Below are positions 7,835 through 18,385 of a stretch of DNA of 64,000 nt, piece after piece. Each line of letters begins with the position of its first letter. Within the stretch, counting starts at the first letter, position 1. The notes beneath the pieces are model-generated. The model did not search any database. It was not told where the DNA came from and saw only the letters and a program-made list of their open reading frames with translations. The position numbers and the translations under genes are program-made. The stretch is from NCBI RefSeq assembly GCF_049065735.1, contig NZ_JBAKHD010000002.1, forward strand, positions 310,001 through 374,000. Reading direction: 5' to 3'. This DNA comes from Paramesorhizobium sp049065735. Its GTDB lineage: Bacteria; Pseudomonadota; Alphaproteobacteria; Rhizobiales; Rhizobiaceae.

Positions 7835-9001
7835 ATGGACCGCTTCCGCATCGACAAGCTTGGCGTCGTCATTGCCTTCATTGTGATCGGCGGCGCGCTG
7901 CTGCCCTTCGCAACCTTCCGGGCCAATCGGATCGTTGCCGGAGAAGGCCGCACGATCTTCGAGTCGCTTCCGACATGGGCGGCGACCCTGCTCGCTCTCG
8001 TTCTTTCCACTGCAACGATCATCGCGCTCTTCCGTCTTCCCCTCGCCTGGCGGCTTTCAGCCGGCATCCTTGCGCTCGTGGCACTGCTGCTCGGCATCGG
8101 TCTTGCCCCAAGCCATCTGGCATCGCCGGACAACACTTACGCCCGCATTTCCCCGGCATCCGGCTTCTGGACCTTAAGTTTCGGCTTCGCGCTGCTTATT
8201 GCCGACAGTCTGACCCGGCTTCGCTTGTCTCCCATCGCCCGCATCGGCGCGCTGGCGGTTGCGGCGTTGGCGCTCGCCGCCGTCTTGCTCTCGGGAAGCT
8301 GGAACGGGCTGTCGATCCTCAAGGAATATGCCAACCGTTCCGACAGTTTCTGGGCTGAGGCGGCGACCCATCTGGAACTGGCGCTCGGCTCGCTCCTCGC
8401 CGCGGTGGCGGTGGGCTTGCCGCTCGGCATTCTCTGCCACCGCGTCCCCGTGCTGCGGGACGGCGTGCTCAATGTCCTCAACATCATCCAGACGATTCCG
8501 TCGATCGCGCTGTTCGGACTGCTGATCGCGCCGCTCGGCTGGCTCGCGGTCCATGTGCCGGGGGCAGCCGATCTCGGCATTCGCGGCATCGGCGCACCGC
8601 CCGCGGCGCTGGCGCTTTTCCTCTATTCGCTCTTGCCCGTGGTCGCGAACACGGTGGCGGGGCTTGCGGGTGTGTCGCCCGCCGTCACCGATGCCGCGCG
8701 GGGCGTCGGCATGACGCCGATGCAGCGGCTGGCGAAAATAGAGTTTCCACTGGCCTTTCCGGTCATCCTGACAGGAATTAGAATCGTGCTGGTGCAGAAT
8801 ATCGGCCTTGCCACCATCGCCGCGCTTATCGGCGGCGGCGGGTTCGGCGTCTTCGTCTTTCAGGGCATCGGGCAGACGGCGATGGATCTGGTGCTGCTCG
8901 GCGCTGTGCCCACCGTGGCGCTGGCCTTCGCTGCTGCCGTCATCCTCGACGCCATCACGGAAATGAGCCGATTCAACGGAAACGGACGGTCAGCCACATG
9001 A
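7835..9001 (+). CDS. yehY: Osmoprotectant ABC transporter permease (YehY-like)
   Basis: A 388-residue inner-membrane permease. The first 170 residues hold several extra hydrophobic segments (for example LGVVIAFIVIGGALLPFATF), as in YehY. The C-terminal half is a binding-protein-dependent transport inner-membrane domain with the EAA-type loop AARGVGMTPMQRLAKIEFP, which docks on the ATPase. I chose ATG 7835, preceded by AAGGGG, over a GTG at 7808 that lies inside the repeat element. The gene overlaps the ATPase gene by four bases. Role: channel for a compatible solute together with the fourth gene's permease. Confidence 0.86.
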   Translation: MDRFRIDKLGVVIAFIVIGGALLPFATFRANRIVAGEGRTIFESLPTWAATLLALVLSTATIIALFRLPLAWRLSAGILALVALLLGIGLAPSHLASPDNTYARISPASGFWTLSFGFALLIADSLTRLRLSPIARIGALAVAALALAAVLLSGSWNGLSILKEYANRSDSFWAEAATHLELALGSLLAAVAVGLPLGILCHRVPVLRDGVLNVLNIIQTIPSIALFGLLIAPLGWLAVHVPGAADLGIRGIGAPPAALALFLYSLLPVVANTVAGLAGVSPAVTDAARGVGMTPMQRLAKIEFPLAFPVILTGIRIVLVQNIGLATIAALIGGGGFGVFVFQGIGQTAMDLVLLGAVPTVALAFAAAVILDAITEMSRFNGNGRSAT

Positions 9002-9933
9002 TCGAGATCGAAAACATCACCAAGCGCTATGATGACATCGATGTGGTGAAGGACGTCTCCTTCACCGTCGAGCCGCATACCATCGCCGTGATCGTCGGCA
9101 CCTCCGGCTCCGGCAAGACGACGCTGCTGCGCATGATCAACCGGCTGGTGGAACCGACATCGGGATCGATCCGGCTCGACGGACGAGACAATCGCGATGT
9201 GCCGGGCTATGAATTGCGCCGCCATATCGGCTACGCCATCCAGGGGCATGGGCTTTTTCCCCATCGCACGGTGGCGCAGAACATCGCCACGGTTCCGGTT
9301 CTGCTCGGCTGGGACAAGGCCCGCATCAGAGGGCGCGTGGAGGAATTGCTTTCGCTCTTCCAGCTCGATCCTGACATTTTCGGTCCGCGCTACCCGCACG
9401 AGCTTTCCGGCGGGCAGCAGCAGCGCGTCGGCGTCGCCCGGGCGCTGGCGGCAGAGCCGAACGTGCTATTGATGGATGAACCTTTCGGCGCGCTCGATCC
9501 CGTCATCCGCGCCACGGCGCAGGAGGAACTGCTCGCCATACAGCGGCGGTTCGGCACCACGATCATTCTTGTCACCCACGACATGGAGGAGGCCATTCAT
9601 CTCGGCGACAAGATCGCTGTCATGGATGAAGGCCGCCTCATCCAATATGCGTCCCCGGCGGAAATTCTGAGCCATCCCGCCTCACCTTTCGTCGAAACGC
9701 TGGTCGGCGCGGGCGACAGGCCTTTCCGGCTGCTTTCGCTGGAAGAGGTGCGGAAGGCGGTGGAACCGGGCACGGCCAAGGGTGCGGCACTGCCCGCTTC
9801 GGCAACGCAGCGTGACGCACTCGCCGAACTGCTCTGGTCCGGTCGCGAGGCGCTTCCGGTCACCGCCAATGGCAAGCGCATCGGGCGCGTCACCGTCGAG
9901 GGGCTGATCAAGCGCGCGGCGAGGCCGGAATGA
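8998..9933 (+). CDS. yehX: Osmoprotectant ABC transporter ATP-binding protein (YehX/OpuCA-like)
   Basis: A 311-residue ATPase. Walker A is GTSGSGKT (34-41), the Q-loop lies near YAIQGHGLFPH (79-89), the signature is LSGGQQQRVG (136-145) and Walker B is VLLMDEPFGALD (156-167), with the switch His in LVTHDMEEA. The C-terminal extension after about 235 resembles a single CBS-like regulatory unit (REALPVTANGKRIGRVTVEG), as in osmoprotectant ATPases. Four-base ATGA overlaps with both the upstream and downstream permease genes indicate tight translational coupling. Confidence 0.9.
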   Translation: MIEIENITKRYDDIDVVKDVSFTVEPHTIAVIVGTSGSGKTTLLRMINRLVEPTSGSIRLDGRDNRDVPGYELRRHIGYAIQGHGLFPHRTVAQNIATVPVLLGWDKARIRGRVEELLSLFQLDPDIFGPRYPHELSGGQQQRVGVARALAAEPNVLLMDEPFGALDPVIRATAQEELLAIQRRFGTTIILVTHDMEEAIHLGDKIAVMDEGRLIQYASPAEILSHPASPFVETLVGAGDRPFRLLSLEEVRKAVEPGTAKGAALPASATQRDALAELLWSGREALPVTANGKRIGRVTVEGLIKRAARPE

Positions 9934-10679
9934 GGCTCTCCGTGCCGCTTATTCTGCGGCTTGTCACGCTCACGCTTCTGGTGACTTTTCTCGTGCGTCC
10001 GCACTGGTTCGAGCCGCTACTCCAGCCGCTGACCGAACACGGCGCACCAGCAATTTATAATCAGGGCAGCCTGCTGACGCTGACGCTCCAGCATCTGGGC
10101 CTCGTCTTCAGCGCCACGCTGGCGGCAGCCATCGTGGCACTGGCGCTCGCCATACTGGTCACAAGGCCCGCGGGCGCGGAGTTTCTGCCTTTGTCCCGCA
10201 GCCTCGTTAATGCCGGCCAGACTTTTCCGCCCGTCGCCGTGCTGGCGCTGGCGGTGCCCGCCATCGGCTTCGGCGCGAAACCGACGCTGATCGCGCTTTT
10301 CCTCTACGGGCTTCTGCCGATTTTCGAGAATGCGCTGACAGGCCTCACCAATCTGCCGCATGCCGTGGTGGAAGCCGCCAAGGGCATGGGCATGAACGAG
10401 CGCCAGCGGCTGGTGAAAGTGGAGCTGCCGCTGGCCCTGCCGGTCATCCTCGCCGGCATCCGGCTTTCCGCCGTCATCAGCCTTTCCACCACCACCATCG
10501 GCTCGACCGTGGCGGCGAAGACGCTGGGCGAAGTCATCATCGCCGGGCTCATCTCCAACAACCTCGCTTTCATCCTGCAGGGCGGGCTGATTGTGGGGGT
10601 GCTGGCTGTGCTCATCCACGACGTGCTGCTGGCGGTGGAGCGGATGCTGGCGAGGCGGATGGGGCAGAGGGCGAAGTAG
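9930..10679 (+). CDS. yehW: Osmoprotectant ABC transporter permease (YehW-like)
   Basis: A 249-residue inner-membrane permease with about six hydrophobic segments and the coupling-loop motif AAKGMGMNERQRLVKVELP. Length and position (last gene after the ATPase) match YehW. It pairs with the larger YehY-like permease to form the membrane channel. The start overlaps the ATPase stop by four bases. A repeat element begins just after the stop, and no separate terminator is evident. Confidence 0.87.
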   Translation: MRLSVPLILRLVTLTLLVTFLVRPHWFEPLLQPLTEHGAPAIYNQGSLLTLTLQHLGLVFSATLAAAIVALALAILVTRPAGAEFLPLSRSLVNAGQTFPPVAVLALAVPAIGFGAKPTLIALFLYGLLPIFENALTGLTNLPHAVVEAAKGMGMNERQRLVKVELPLALPVILAGIRLSAVISLSTTTIGSTVAAKTLGEVIIAGLISNNLAFILQGGLIVGVLAVLIHDVLLAVERMLARRMGQRAK

Positions 10680-10690
10680 CCGCCGCCTGC

Positions 10691-10889
10691 CCTCCCCCTT
10701 GCGGGGAGGGTGGCCCGAAGGGCCGGGTGGGGGTGGTGACGTCGCGCCATTGTTTCCAGCAAAAGTGCACCCTCCACCACCCCCATCCGCCAGCTAACGC
10801 GGGGTCCGTCACTGGAAAAGCCAAATCGTTGGCTTTTCCTCGGCCTTCGGCCGAACGTTCCTCAATCCCCGCAAGGGAGAAGGAGGGCG
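10691..10889. repeat. Palindromic repeat family B, copy 1, with a nested hairpin insertion
   Basis: It begins CCTCCCCCTTGCGGGGAGGG and continues with GGTGGGGGTGGTGAC, later mirrored by CCACCACCCCCATCCGCC and ending TCCCCGCAAGGGAGAAGGA. A second copy lies at 22446-22591. Copy 1 carries about 60 extra bases (about 10804-10865) absent from copy 2. They include an 11-bp perfect stem, GGAAAAGCCAA at 10814-10824 with TTGGCTTTTCC at 10829-10839, and a second small palindrome, CGGCCTTCGGCCG. Confidence 0.8.
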
Positions 10890-10895
10890 CCAAAG

Positions 10896-11891
10896 TTACT
10901 TATTCACCAGCGCCAACATCGCTTCGCTGTATCGCTCGCCGGCCACCCTGTCAGGCGGGAGGACATCGCCGATTCGGGTAAGTTCCGCCTTGTCGAGGAC
11001 GATATCGGCCGCCGCGACATTCTCTTCCAGATGCTTGATCTTGCGCGCGCCGGGGATCGGCACGATGAAATCGCCCTGATGCAGCACCCAGGCGAGCGCG
11101 AGCTGCGCCGTCGTCACATTCTTCTCCCGGGCGATTTCCGTGAGTGTATCGACGAGGGCGACATTGGCGGCGAGATTCTCCGCCTGGAAGCGCGGCTGGG
11201 TCTTGCGCCAATCATCCGGGCCGAGCTCGTCCGCCTTACGGATCGTGCCGGTGAGGAGGCCGCGTCCGAGCGGGCTATAGGGCACGAAGCCGATGCCGAG
11301 ATCGCGGCAGGTGGCGAGGATTTCTTCCTCCACATCACGGCTCTGCAGGGAATATTCGCTCTGCACCGCCGCAATCGGATGCACCGCATGGGCGCGGCGG
11401 ATGGTGGCGGCGCTGGCTTCCGAGAGACCAAGGGCGCGCACCTTGCCTTCGCGCACCAGTTCGGCCATCGCGCCGACGGTTTCCTCGATCGGCACGTTCG
11501 GATCGACGCGGTGCTGATAGAAGAGGTCGATGACATCGACGCCGAGCCGCTTCAGCGAGGCTTCGGCAACGGCCTTCACATTCTCCGGGCGGCTGTCCAC
11601 TCCCGAAATGGCCGCGCCGCCGGTCTGGCCCGGATTGATCTTGAAGCCGAATTTCGTGGCGATGGTGACGCGGTCGCGCACGTCTTTCAAGGCCTTGCCG
11701 ACGAGCTTTTCGTTCTCGAAGGGACCGTAGACTTCCGCCGTGTCGAAGAAGGTGACGCCGAGTTCCACTGCGCGGTGCAGTGTGCGGATGGCGTCCTGCT
11801 CTTCCTGTCCGCCATAGGCATAGCTCATGCCCATGCAGCCGAGGCCGACGGCCGATACGGTGAGTTCATTGCCGAGTTTGCGTGTTTTCAT
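10896..11891 (-). CDS. Aldo/keto reductase (general stress Gsp69/YghZ-like group)
   Basis: A 331-residue NADPH-dependent aldo/keto reductase with a (beta/alpha)8 barrel. The tetrad regions are visible: TFFDTAEVYGPFENEKLVG holds the catalytic Asp and Tyr, VTIATKFGF the Lys and DLFYQHRVD the His. The C-terminal FIVPIPGARKIKHLEENVAA binds the cofactor phosphate. The N-terminal LGNELTVSAVGLGCMGMSYAYG is typical of the group that reduces a broad range of aldehydes. It is divergent from a LysR regulator 97 bp away, which is the likely controller. Physiological substrate unknown. Confidence 0.9.
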   Translation of the reverse strand: MKTRKLGNELTVSAVGLGCMGMSYAYGGQEEQDAIRTLHRAVELGVTFFDTAEVYGPFENEKLVGKALKDVRDRVTIATKFGFKINPGQTGGAAISGVDSRPENVKAVAEASLKRLGVDVIDLFYQHRVDPNVPIEETVGAMAELVREGKVRALGLSEASAATIRRAHAVHPIAAVQSEYSLQSRDVEEEILATCRDLGIGFVPYSPLGRGLLTGTIRKADELGPDDWRKTQPRFQAENLAANVALVDTLTEIAREKNVTTAQLALAWVLHQGDFIVPIPGARKIKHLEENVAAADIVLDKAELTRIGDVLPPDRVAGERYSEAMLALVNK

Positions 11892-11971
11892 TCTGAATGC
11901 TCCTTTGGCTTCCGGTCTGAAAATAGGCGAGAATGGATCGTTCGATAATTGCGCTTTGATTTTACGGGCTA

Positions 11972-11986
11972 TTCTATAATTTAGAA
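11972..11986. promoter_or_regulatory. Candidate LysR operator between aldo/keto reductase and regulator
   Basis: An imperfect palindrome with arms TTCTA and TAGAA around an AT core lies immediately upstream of the regulator's ATG in the 97-bp divergent gap. LysR regulators usually bind such dyads between themselves and a divergent target. The placement suggests autorepression, because the site sits on the translation start. Inference only. Confidence 0.35.
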
Positions 11987-11988
11987 CA

Positions 11989-12870
11989 ATGAACCGGAAT
12001 CAGCTGTCGCAACTTGCCGTTCTCGCTTCCGTCGCCGCCCATGGCAGCTTTCGCGCCGCGGCGCGGGAATTGCAGATCGCCCCGTCAGCGGTCAGCCATG
12101 CGGTAGCCGCGCTGGAGGAAAGCCTCGGCGTGGCGCTGCTTGCCCGCACCACCCGCAGCGTCGCGCCGACGGAAGCGGGCAAGCGGCTTCTCGAACGGCT
12201 GTCCCCGGCACTCGGTGAAATCGAACTGGCGCTCAGCGCCGCGCTGGATACGAGGGATACCGTGTCCGGCACGCTGCGGCTGAGCATTCCCCGGCTCGCC
12301 TATCTCACGCTGGTGCCGCGCCTCGGCGCGTTTTGCGAGACCTATCCGGACGTGGTGCTCGACATATGCGTCGAGGACCATTTCGTCGACATCGTCGCCG
12401 AAGGATTCGATGCGGGGTTGCGGCTCAATGAAAGCCTGGAGCGGGATATGATCGCGGTGCGATTCGGTCCTGAGCTTTGCGGCGTCGTCGTTTCCGCGCC
12501 TTCCTATTTCGAGCGCCATGGCATTCCGAAGCATCCGGCGGACCTTGCCCAGCATCGCTGCATCCGCCACCGCTTTGCCTCCGGCCGCGTCTATCGCTGG
12601 GAACTGGAGAAGGGCGAGGAAAGTTTCGAGGTGGCAGTGGATGGGCCGCTGATCGTCAATGACGACCGGCTCGCGCTGGAAGCCGCACTGCAAGGGGCGG
12701 GCCTTGCCTTTCTTCTGGATGTCCAGGTGACCGAGGCGCTGGCCGATGGCCGGCTCATGCGGGTGCTGGAAGACTGGTGCCAGCCCTTTCCCGGCCTTTA
12801 TCTCTATTACCCCAGCCGCCGCCGCATGCGCCCGGCCCTGCGCGCCTTCATCGATTTCTACCGGTCGTGA
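11989..12870 (+). CDS. LysR family transcriptional regulator
   Basis: A 293-residue LysR-type regulator. The N-terminal winged helix-turn-helix spans about 1-60 (GSFRAAARELQIAPSAVSH, then LGVALLARTTRSVAPTEAG), followed by a linker helix and a periplasmic-binding-like effector domain with the usual RFGPELCGVVVSAPSYF segment. It belongs by look to the subgroup divergent from aldo/keto reductases and quinone oxidoreductases. No Shine-Dalgarno sequence is visible before the ATG, so the message may be leaderless or initiate weakly. The likely target is the divergent aldo/keto reductase. Confidence 0.9.
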   Translation: MNRNQLSQLAVLASVAAHGSFRAAARELQIAPSAVSHAVAALEESLGVALLARTTRSVAPTEAGKRLLERLSPALGEIELALSAALDTRDTVSGTLRLSIPRLAYLTLVPRLGAFCETYPDVVLDICVEDHFVDIVAEGFDAGLRLNESLERDMIAVRFGPELCGVVVSAPSYFERHGIPKHPADLAQHRCIRHRFASGRVYRWELEKGEESFEVAVDGPLIVNDDRLALEAALQGAGLAFLLDVQVTEALADGRLMRVLEDWCQPFPGLYLYYPSRRRMRPALRAFIDFYRS

Positions 12871-12933
12871 TGCCTTTCCTTTTGCCCTGCCGGTGGATAG
12901 TTTCCGCGCCAAACGAACAAGAGAGGAGAGACC

Positions 12934-13920
12934 ATGTTCCGCTGGGGTGTTCTTTCAACGGCGAAAATCGGTGTGACCCAGGTGATCCCGGCGCTTTGTA
13001 CGGCTGATAATGGCGTGGTGACGGCCATCGCCAGCCGCGATCAGGCGAAGGCCCGCGCGGTGGCCGACCGCTTCGGCGCGACGCATGCCTTCGGCTCCTA
13101 TGAGGAGATGCTCGCTTCCGACACGATCGACGGCGTCTATATTCCGCTGCCTACCGCGCAGCATGTGGAGTGGACGATCAAAGCCGCCGAAGCGGGCAAG
13201 CATGTGCTTTGCGAAAAGCCGATTGCGTTGAAGGCAGAGGAGATCGAATCGCTGATCCGCGCGCGCGATGCGCATGGGGTGCTGATTTCCGAAGCCTTCA
13301 TGGTCTATCACCATCCGCAGTGGGTGAAGGTGCGTGAGCTGATTTCCTCCGGCGCCATTGGCCGGCTTCGCCATGTCGAGGGCGCGTTCACCTATTTCAA
13401 CAAGGACCCCGGCAATATGCGCAACCGGGTGGAGCTCGGCGGCGGGGCGCTGCCCGATATCGGCGTCTATCCGACCGTCGCGACGCGCATGAGCACGGGA
13501 CAAGAGCCCAAGCGCGTGCGGGCATTCGTCGAGCGTGACCCGGATTTCGGCACCGACCGCTACGCCAATGTGACGGCCGAATTCGACGGTTTCGACCTCA
13601 CATTCTATGTTTCCACGCAGATGGCGCAGCGCCAGTCGATGGTTTTTCACGGCGACAAGGGCTTCATCGAGGTGCACGCCCCGTTCAATTCCGGGAAATA
13701 CGGCCATGCCCGGGTGACGCTTCACGATGCCGGTCACGGCCAGTTGACCGAGTGGAATTTCCAGGACGCCAACCACTACCAACTCCAGGCGCAGAACTTC
13801 GCGAGGGCTGCCGCGGGCGAGGATGCACCGGTGTTCACGCTGGAAAATTCGCTTGAAAACCAAAAATTTATCGATGCGATCTATCGTGCGGGGGAAAGCG
13901 GCGGCTGGGAAGCCGTCTAA
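12934..13920 (+). CDS. Gfo/Idh/MocA family NAD(P)-dependent oxidoreductase
   Basis: A 328-residue two-domain dehydrogenase. The Rossmann half starts WGVLSTAKIGVTQVIPAL, and the conserved EKPIALKAEEIESL (about 90-103) contains the active-site Lys of the family. The C-terminal alpha/beta domain binds sugar-like substrates, with GGGALPDIGVYPT carrying the D-x-G-x-Y/H motif. A good RBS (GAGAGGAGAG) precedes the ATG. The family oxidises or reduces sugars, inositols and trans-dihydrodiols; no specific substrate can be assigned. It stands alone between the LysR gene and dnaK. Confidence 0.88.
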   Translation: MFRWGVLSTAKIGVTQVIPALCTADNGVVTAIASRDQAKARAVADRFGATHAFGSYEEMLASDTIDGVYIPLPTAQHVEWTIKAAEAGKHVLCEKPIALKAEEIESLIRARDAHGVLISEAFMVYHHPQWVKVRELISSGAIGRLRHVEGAFTYFNKDPGNMRNRVELGGGALPDIGVYPTVATRMSTGQEPKRVRAFVERDPDFGTDRYANVTAEFDGFDLTFYVSTQMAQRQSMVFHGDKGFIEVHAPFNSGKYGHARVTLHDAGHGQLTEWNFQDANHYQLQAQNFARAAAGEDAPVFTLENSLENQKFIDAIYRAGESGGWEAV

Positions 13921-13965
13921 CCTCGAACGGAAGAAAAGGTTTTTCCCTCGGTCGCAACTTCCTGA

Positions 13966-13994
13966 CTTGCAGGGAAAAACCGCCCTTCTTATAT
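13966..13994 (+). promoter_or_regulatory. Sigma-32 (heat shock) promoter of dnaK
   Basis: CTTG at 13966-13969 and CTTATAT at 13988-13994 are separated by 18 bp. This matches the alphaproteobacterial RpoH consensus (CTTG, 17-18 bp, CYTATNT). It lies about 120 bp upstream of the dnaK ATG, leaving a long 5' untranslated leader of roughly 115 nt. Confidence 0.8.
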
Positions 13995-14115
13995 ACGCCG
14001 CGTGCGGCGAGCTGGTGTCCGGGAGACGGCCCACAAAGCCGTTTAAACCCCGTAGGGGCTGCTGAATGGAATGCTCGGCAGAGGTCCCGGCAGCCTGCTG
14101 AATGGAGAAACGAAT

Positions 14116-16029
<1,914 letters not shown>

Positions 16030-16070
16030 GAAGCACGATTTCTGAAAAAAGTACGATTTTGAGATTAGAA

Positions 16071-16095
16071 GCCCGGCCTCGTGCCGGGCTTTTTG
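16071..16095 (+). terminator. Rho-independent terminator of dnaK
   Basis: GCCCGGC (16071-16077) pairs with GCCGGGC (16083-16089) over a short CTCGT loop, followed by a T run to 16095. It starts 42 bp after the dnaK stop codon, consistent with dnaK being transcribed alone. Confidence 0.85.
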
Positions 16096-16144
16096 ATGGA
16101 ATCATCAAAAGCGGTTCTGAACCGTCATTGGAATTGGAAATGTC

Positions 16145-16295
16145 GAGGCATGGATTCCTGTGACAAGCACAGGAATGACGGAAATGGGGATGTCTGCTCT
16201 CCAATGAAAGCCTTGTGCGTGCTGTAAGGTTGAAGATTATCAGCGGCATCAAAGCAATCCGTCATTCCTGTGCTTGTCACAGGAATCCATGCCTC
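16145..16295. repeat. Palindromic repeat family C, copy 2
   Basis: Two 38-bp perfect inverted arms (16145-16182 and 16258-16295) enclose about 75 bp. Each arm carries the sub-hairpin CCTGTG-ACAAG-CACAGG. Compared with copy 1 at 6179-6348, the loop is conserved while both sides of the stem have changed together, the pattern expected if the hairpin structure itself is maintained. Confidence 0.85.
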
Positions 16296-16383
16296 AACGC
16301 CGTTCCCTGCTGCCAGGTTGACAACAGTGCACATTGCTTCCATCCAAAGTAAAATACTTGTCTTTTAACTCTAAGGATACGCT

Positions 16384-16701
16384 ATGGCGAGACCACCGAT
16401 CCATCCGGGAGAGATTTTGGGAGACGAATTGGCAGAGCTCGGGGTGAGCGCCAATCAACTCGCGCAGCAGATCAGGGTTCCATCAAATCGCATCAGCGAA
16501 ATTCTACGCGGACGACGCTCGATTACGGGCGATACGGCGCTGAGGCTTGGCCATTGGTTTCAGACAAGCGCTGAGTTTTGGCTGAACCTCCAGACGGCCT
16601 ATGATTTGCGGATTGCCGAACAGCAGGCCGGCGATGAGATCGAATCTCTTCCGGTGCGACCGGCGGGGACGACCGAGCAGCAACCGACTGAGCGGCATTA
16701 A
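16384..16701 (+). CDS. HigA-type antitoxin / XRE family regulator, apparently orphan
   Basis: A 105-residue helix-turn-helix protein. RPPIHPGEILGDELAELGVS followed by NQLAQQIRVPSNRISEILRG and a WFQTSAEFWLNLQ tail is the canonical HigA/VapI addiction-module antidote layout. In a complete module the HigB RNase gene lies just upstream. Here the upstream 350 bp holds only the dnaK terminator and a repeat, and I see no HigB-like frame on either strand. It may be a solitary transcriptional regulator or a remnant of a lost toxin-antitoxin pair. Confidence 0.88.
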   Translation: MARPPIHPGEILGDELAELGVSANQLAQQIRVPSNRISEILRGRRSITGDTALRLGHWFQTSAEFWLNLQTAYDLRIAEQQAGDEIESLPVRPAGTTEQQPTERH

Positions 16702-16710
16702 CGAAGCGCG

Positions 16711-17805
16711 ATGTATTTCCGGCTGTTCGAGTTATGGCGCCTGATCGCGGCACTGCTGATCATGCTCTATCATTTTTCCTTCAACGGGCCGCCGGACGCA
16801 CTATGGCTGACCGAATGGCTGGAGCGCCTGCGTCCGCTGCTCGACATGTTCTTCATCATCTCCGGCTTCCTGATCGTCGCGCATTATGGCGAGCGGGTCA
16901 CGGACGGGCGCAGCTACGCCATCTATCTGGTGAAGCGTCTCGCCCGGCTTTATCCGCTTCATCTCATTACCTTCTCCTTCTTTCTCCTTATCGGCATCGG
17001 CTATCATTCTGGTTTCCTGCGGCCCTTCGGGGGTGCGGAACGCTATGATATGACGCAAATCATCCCCAACCTGCTGCTGATGCAGGCATGGGGCGTCTCG
17101 CCCAGCCTCACCTTCAACTTCGTTTCCTGGTCGCTGTCGGCGGAATGGTTCTCCTATCTCCTGCTGCCACTCATCCTTTTCGCCAACAGGACCGGCGGGG
17201 TGAAGGGGCTCCTCATGCTGCTTGCCCTCTGGGTCGCACTTTTGGAAACGCTGACCGCGCTCAGGATCATGCCGAACGCGCATTGGCAGGAGGCCGACAC
17301 CTGGGGTGCGTGGCGAGCCTTCGCGGACTTCATCATCGGGGCTTTGATCTGCGTGCTCGCCTCGCGCAGCCGGCTTAAACTGACCTCCCGCTGGCCGGCA
17401 TGGACAGTCATGCTCACGGCCTGCATCCTGATGCAGTTGCAGGTGGACGCCTATTACAGCATCGCGGTGATGAGCCTTGCGGTGTTCCTGGCGGCGGTGG
17501 CCGAACGCAACGACCAGACAACTCCGGTTTATCCTGCCTTCCTTCGTCCCTTCGCCGCGGTTTCCTTCGGCATCTATCTCTGGCATCCGGTGGTGGAGGC
17601 CGTCATGTTCGGCTTCGTATGGAAGCGGCTGATCGCGCCGCTCGGGATCATGGATTTCTTCGTTTTCATGCCCCTACCGATGATCGCCACGATGATCGTG
17701 GCGGTTCTCTCCTATCGCTGGTTCGAGAAGCCGCTGGGAGACTGGATCTTGAGCCGCCTCGGCCTTGGACGGCGGGCACCAGCGAACGCCGCCCCCCTCA
17801 TTTGA
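16711..17805 (+). CDS. Acyltransferase family 3 (OafA/YrhL-like) membrane protein
   Basis: A 364-residue multi-spanning membrane protein. It starts LFELWRLIAALLIMLYHF, the acyltransferase-3 signature with the catalytic His in YHF. FFIISGFLIVAHYGERV and KRLARLYPLHLI (the R-x10-H type motif) follow, then around ten hydrophobic helices and a basic C-terminus. These enzymes transfer acetyl or other acyl groups to extracellular carbohydrates such as O-antigen, capsule or Nod factors. It starts 9 bp after the HigA-like gene, so it may be read from the same transcript. Specific acceptor unknown. Confidence 0.87.
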   Translation: MYFRLFELWRLIAALLIMLYHFSFNGPPDALWLTEWLERLRPLLDMFFIISGFLIVAHYGERVTDGRSYAIYLVKRLARLYPLHLITFSFFLLIGIGYHSGFLRPFGGAERYDMTQIIPNLLLMQAWGVSPSLTFNFVSWSLSAEWFSYLLLPLILFANRTGGVKGLLMLLALWVALLETLTALRIMPNAHWQEADTWGAWRAFADFIIGALICVLASRSRLKLTSRWPAWTVMLTACILMQLQVDAYYSIAVMSLAVFLAAVAERNDQTTPVYPAFLRPFAAVSFGIYLWHPVVEAVMFGFVWKRLIAPLGIMDFFVFMPLPMIATMIVAVLSYRWFEKPLGDWILSRLGLGRRAPANAAPLI

Positions 17806-17869
17806 AGCGATACGGGACGGAACATCCGTCAGCGATGCCGGTTAAATGGAAAGAGCGATGGAGATGTTC

Positions 17870-18385
17870 ATGACGCCCGAGACCTTCCTGTTCGATCCGA
17901 GCGATGAAATACCCAACAACCCGCGCTTGTCGGTGCTTTATTATCGCGGCGGCGTGAAGCCTGACGGTGACGCAGCCAGCCATATCGAGCAGCTTTTCAT
18001 CCGCAATGGCTGGACCGGAACCTGGCGCAATGGCGTCTTTTCCTACCACCACTACCATACCGAAGGGCATGAGGTGCTCGGTGTAGCGTCCGGATGGGCG
18101 CTTCTATTGATCGGCGGCCCCGGTGGAAAAGAAATAAAGGTCGAGGCGGGCGATGTCCTTATCCTGCCCGCCGGCACGGGCCATTGCCGTCTCGATGCCG
18201 GGGACGATTTTCTCATCATCGGCGCCTATCCGCCGGGGCAGCGCGCCGATATCAGGCGTGACCGCCCCACTGAGGAGGATCTGGCAAGGATCGCCCAGCT
18301 CCTCTTGCCATCATCCGATCCGCTCGAAGGAGAGGACGGCCCGCTGGTCGCTATCTGGTGGCGGGCCGCTGCAACTCAAACATAA
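17870..18385 (+). CDS. Cupin domain protein (YjlB-like)
   Basis: A 171-residue small beta-barrel cupin. Metal-ligand motifs are visible: FSYHHYHTEGHEVLGV gives the His-x-His and Glu of cupin motif 1, and AGDVLILPAGTGHCRL the His of motif 2. The sequence resembles the YjlB group of unknown function. I chose the ATG at 17870 because GGAG lies 6 bp upstream; in-frame ATGs at 17846 and 17858 are alternatives. The last 10 bp overlap the end of xylA on the opposite strand. Its tail-to-tail position with xylA does not by itself imply a sugar role. Confidence 0.8.
   Translation: MTPETFLFDPSDEIPNNPRLSVLYYRGGVKPDGDAASHIEQLFIRNGWTGTWRNGVFSYHHYHTEGHEVLGVASGWALLLIGGPGGKEIKVEAGDVLILPAGTGHCRLDAGDDFLIIGAYPPGQRADIRRDRPTEEDLARIAQLLLPSSDPLEGEDGPLVAIWWRAAATQT

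Noticed and set aside
16096..16383. A HigB toxin gene upstream of the HigA-like protein
   Set aside because: Both strands were read; only repeat sequence and short frames without HigB features are present.
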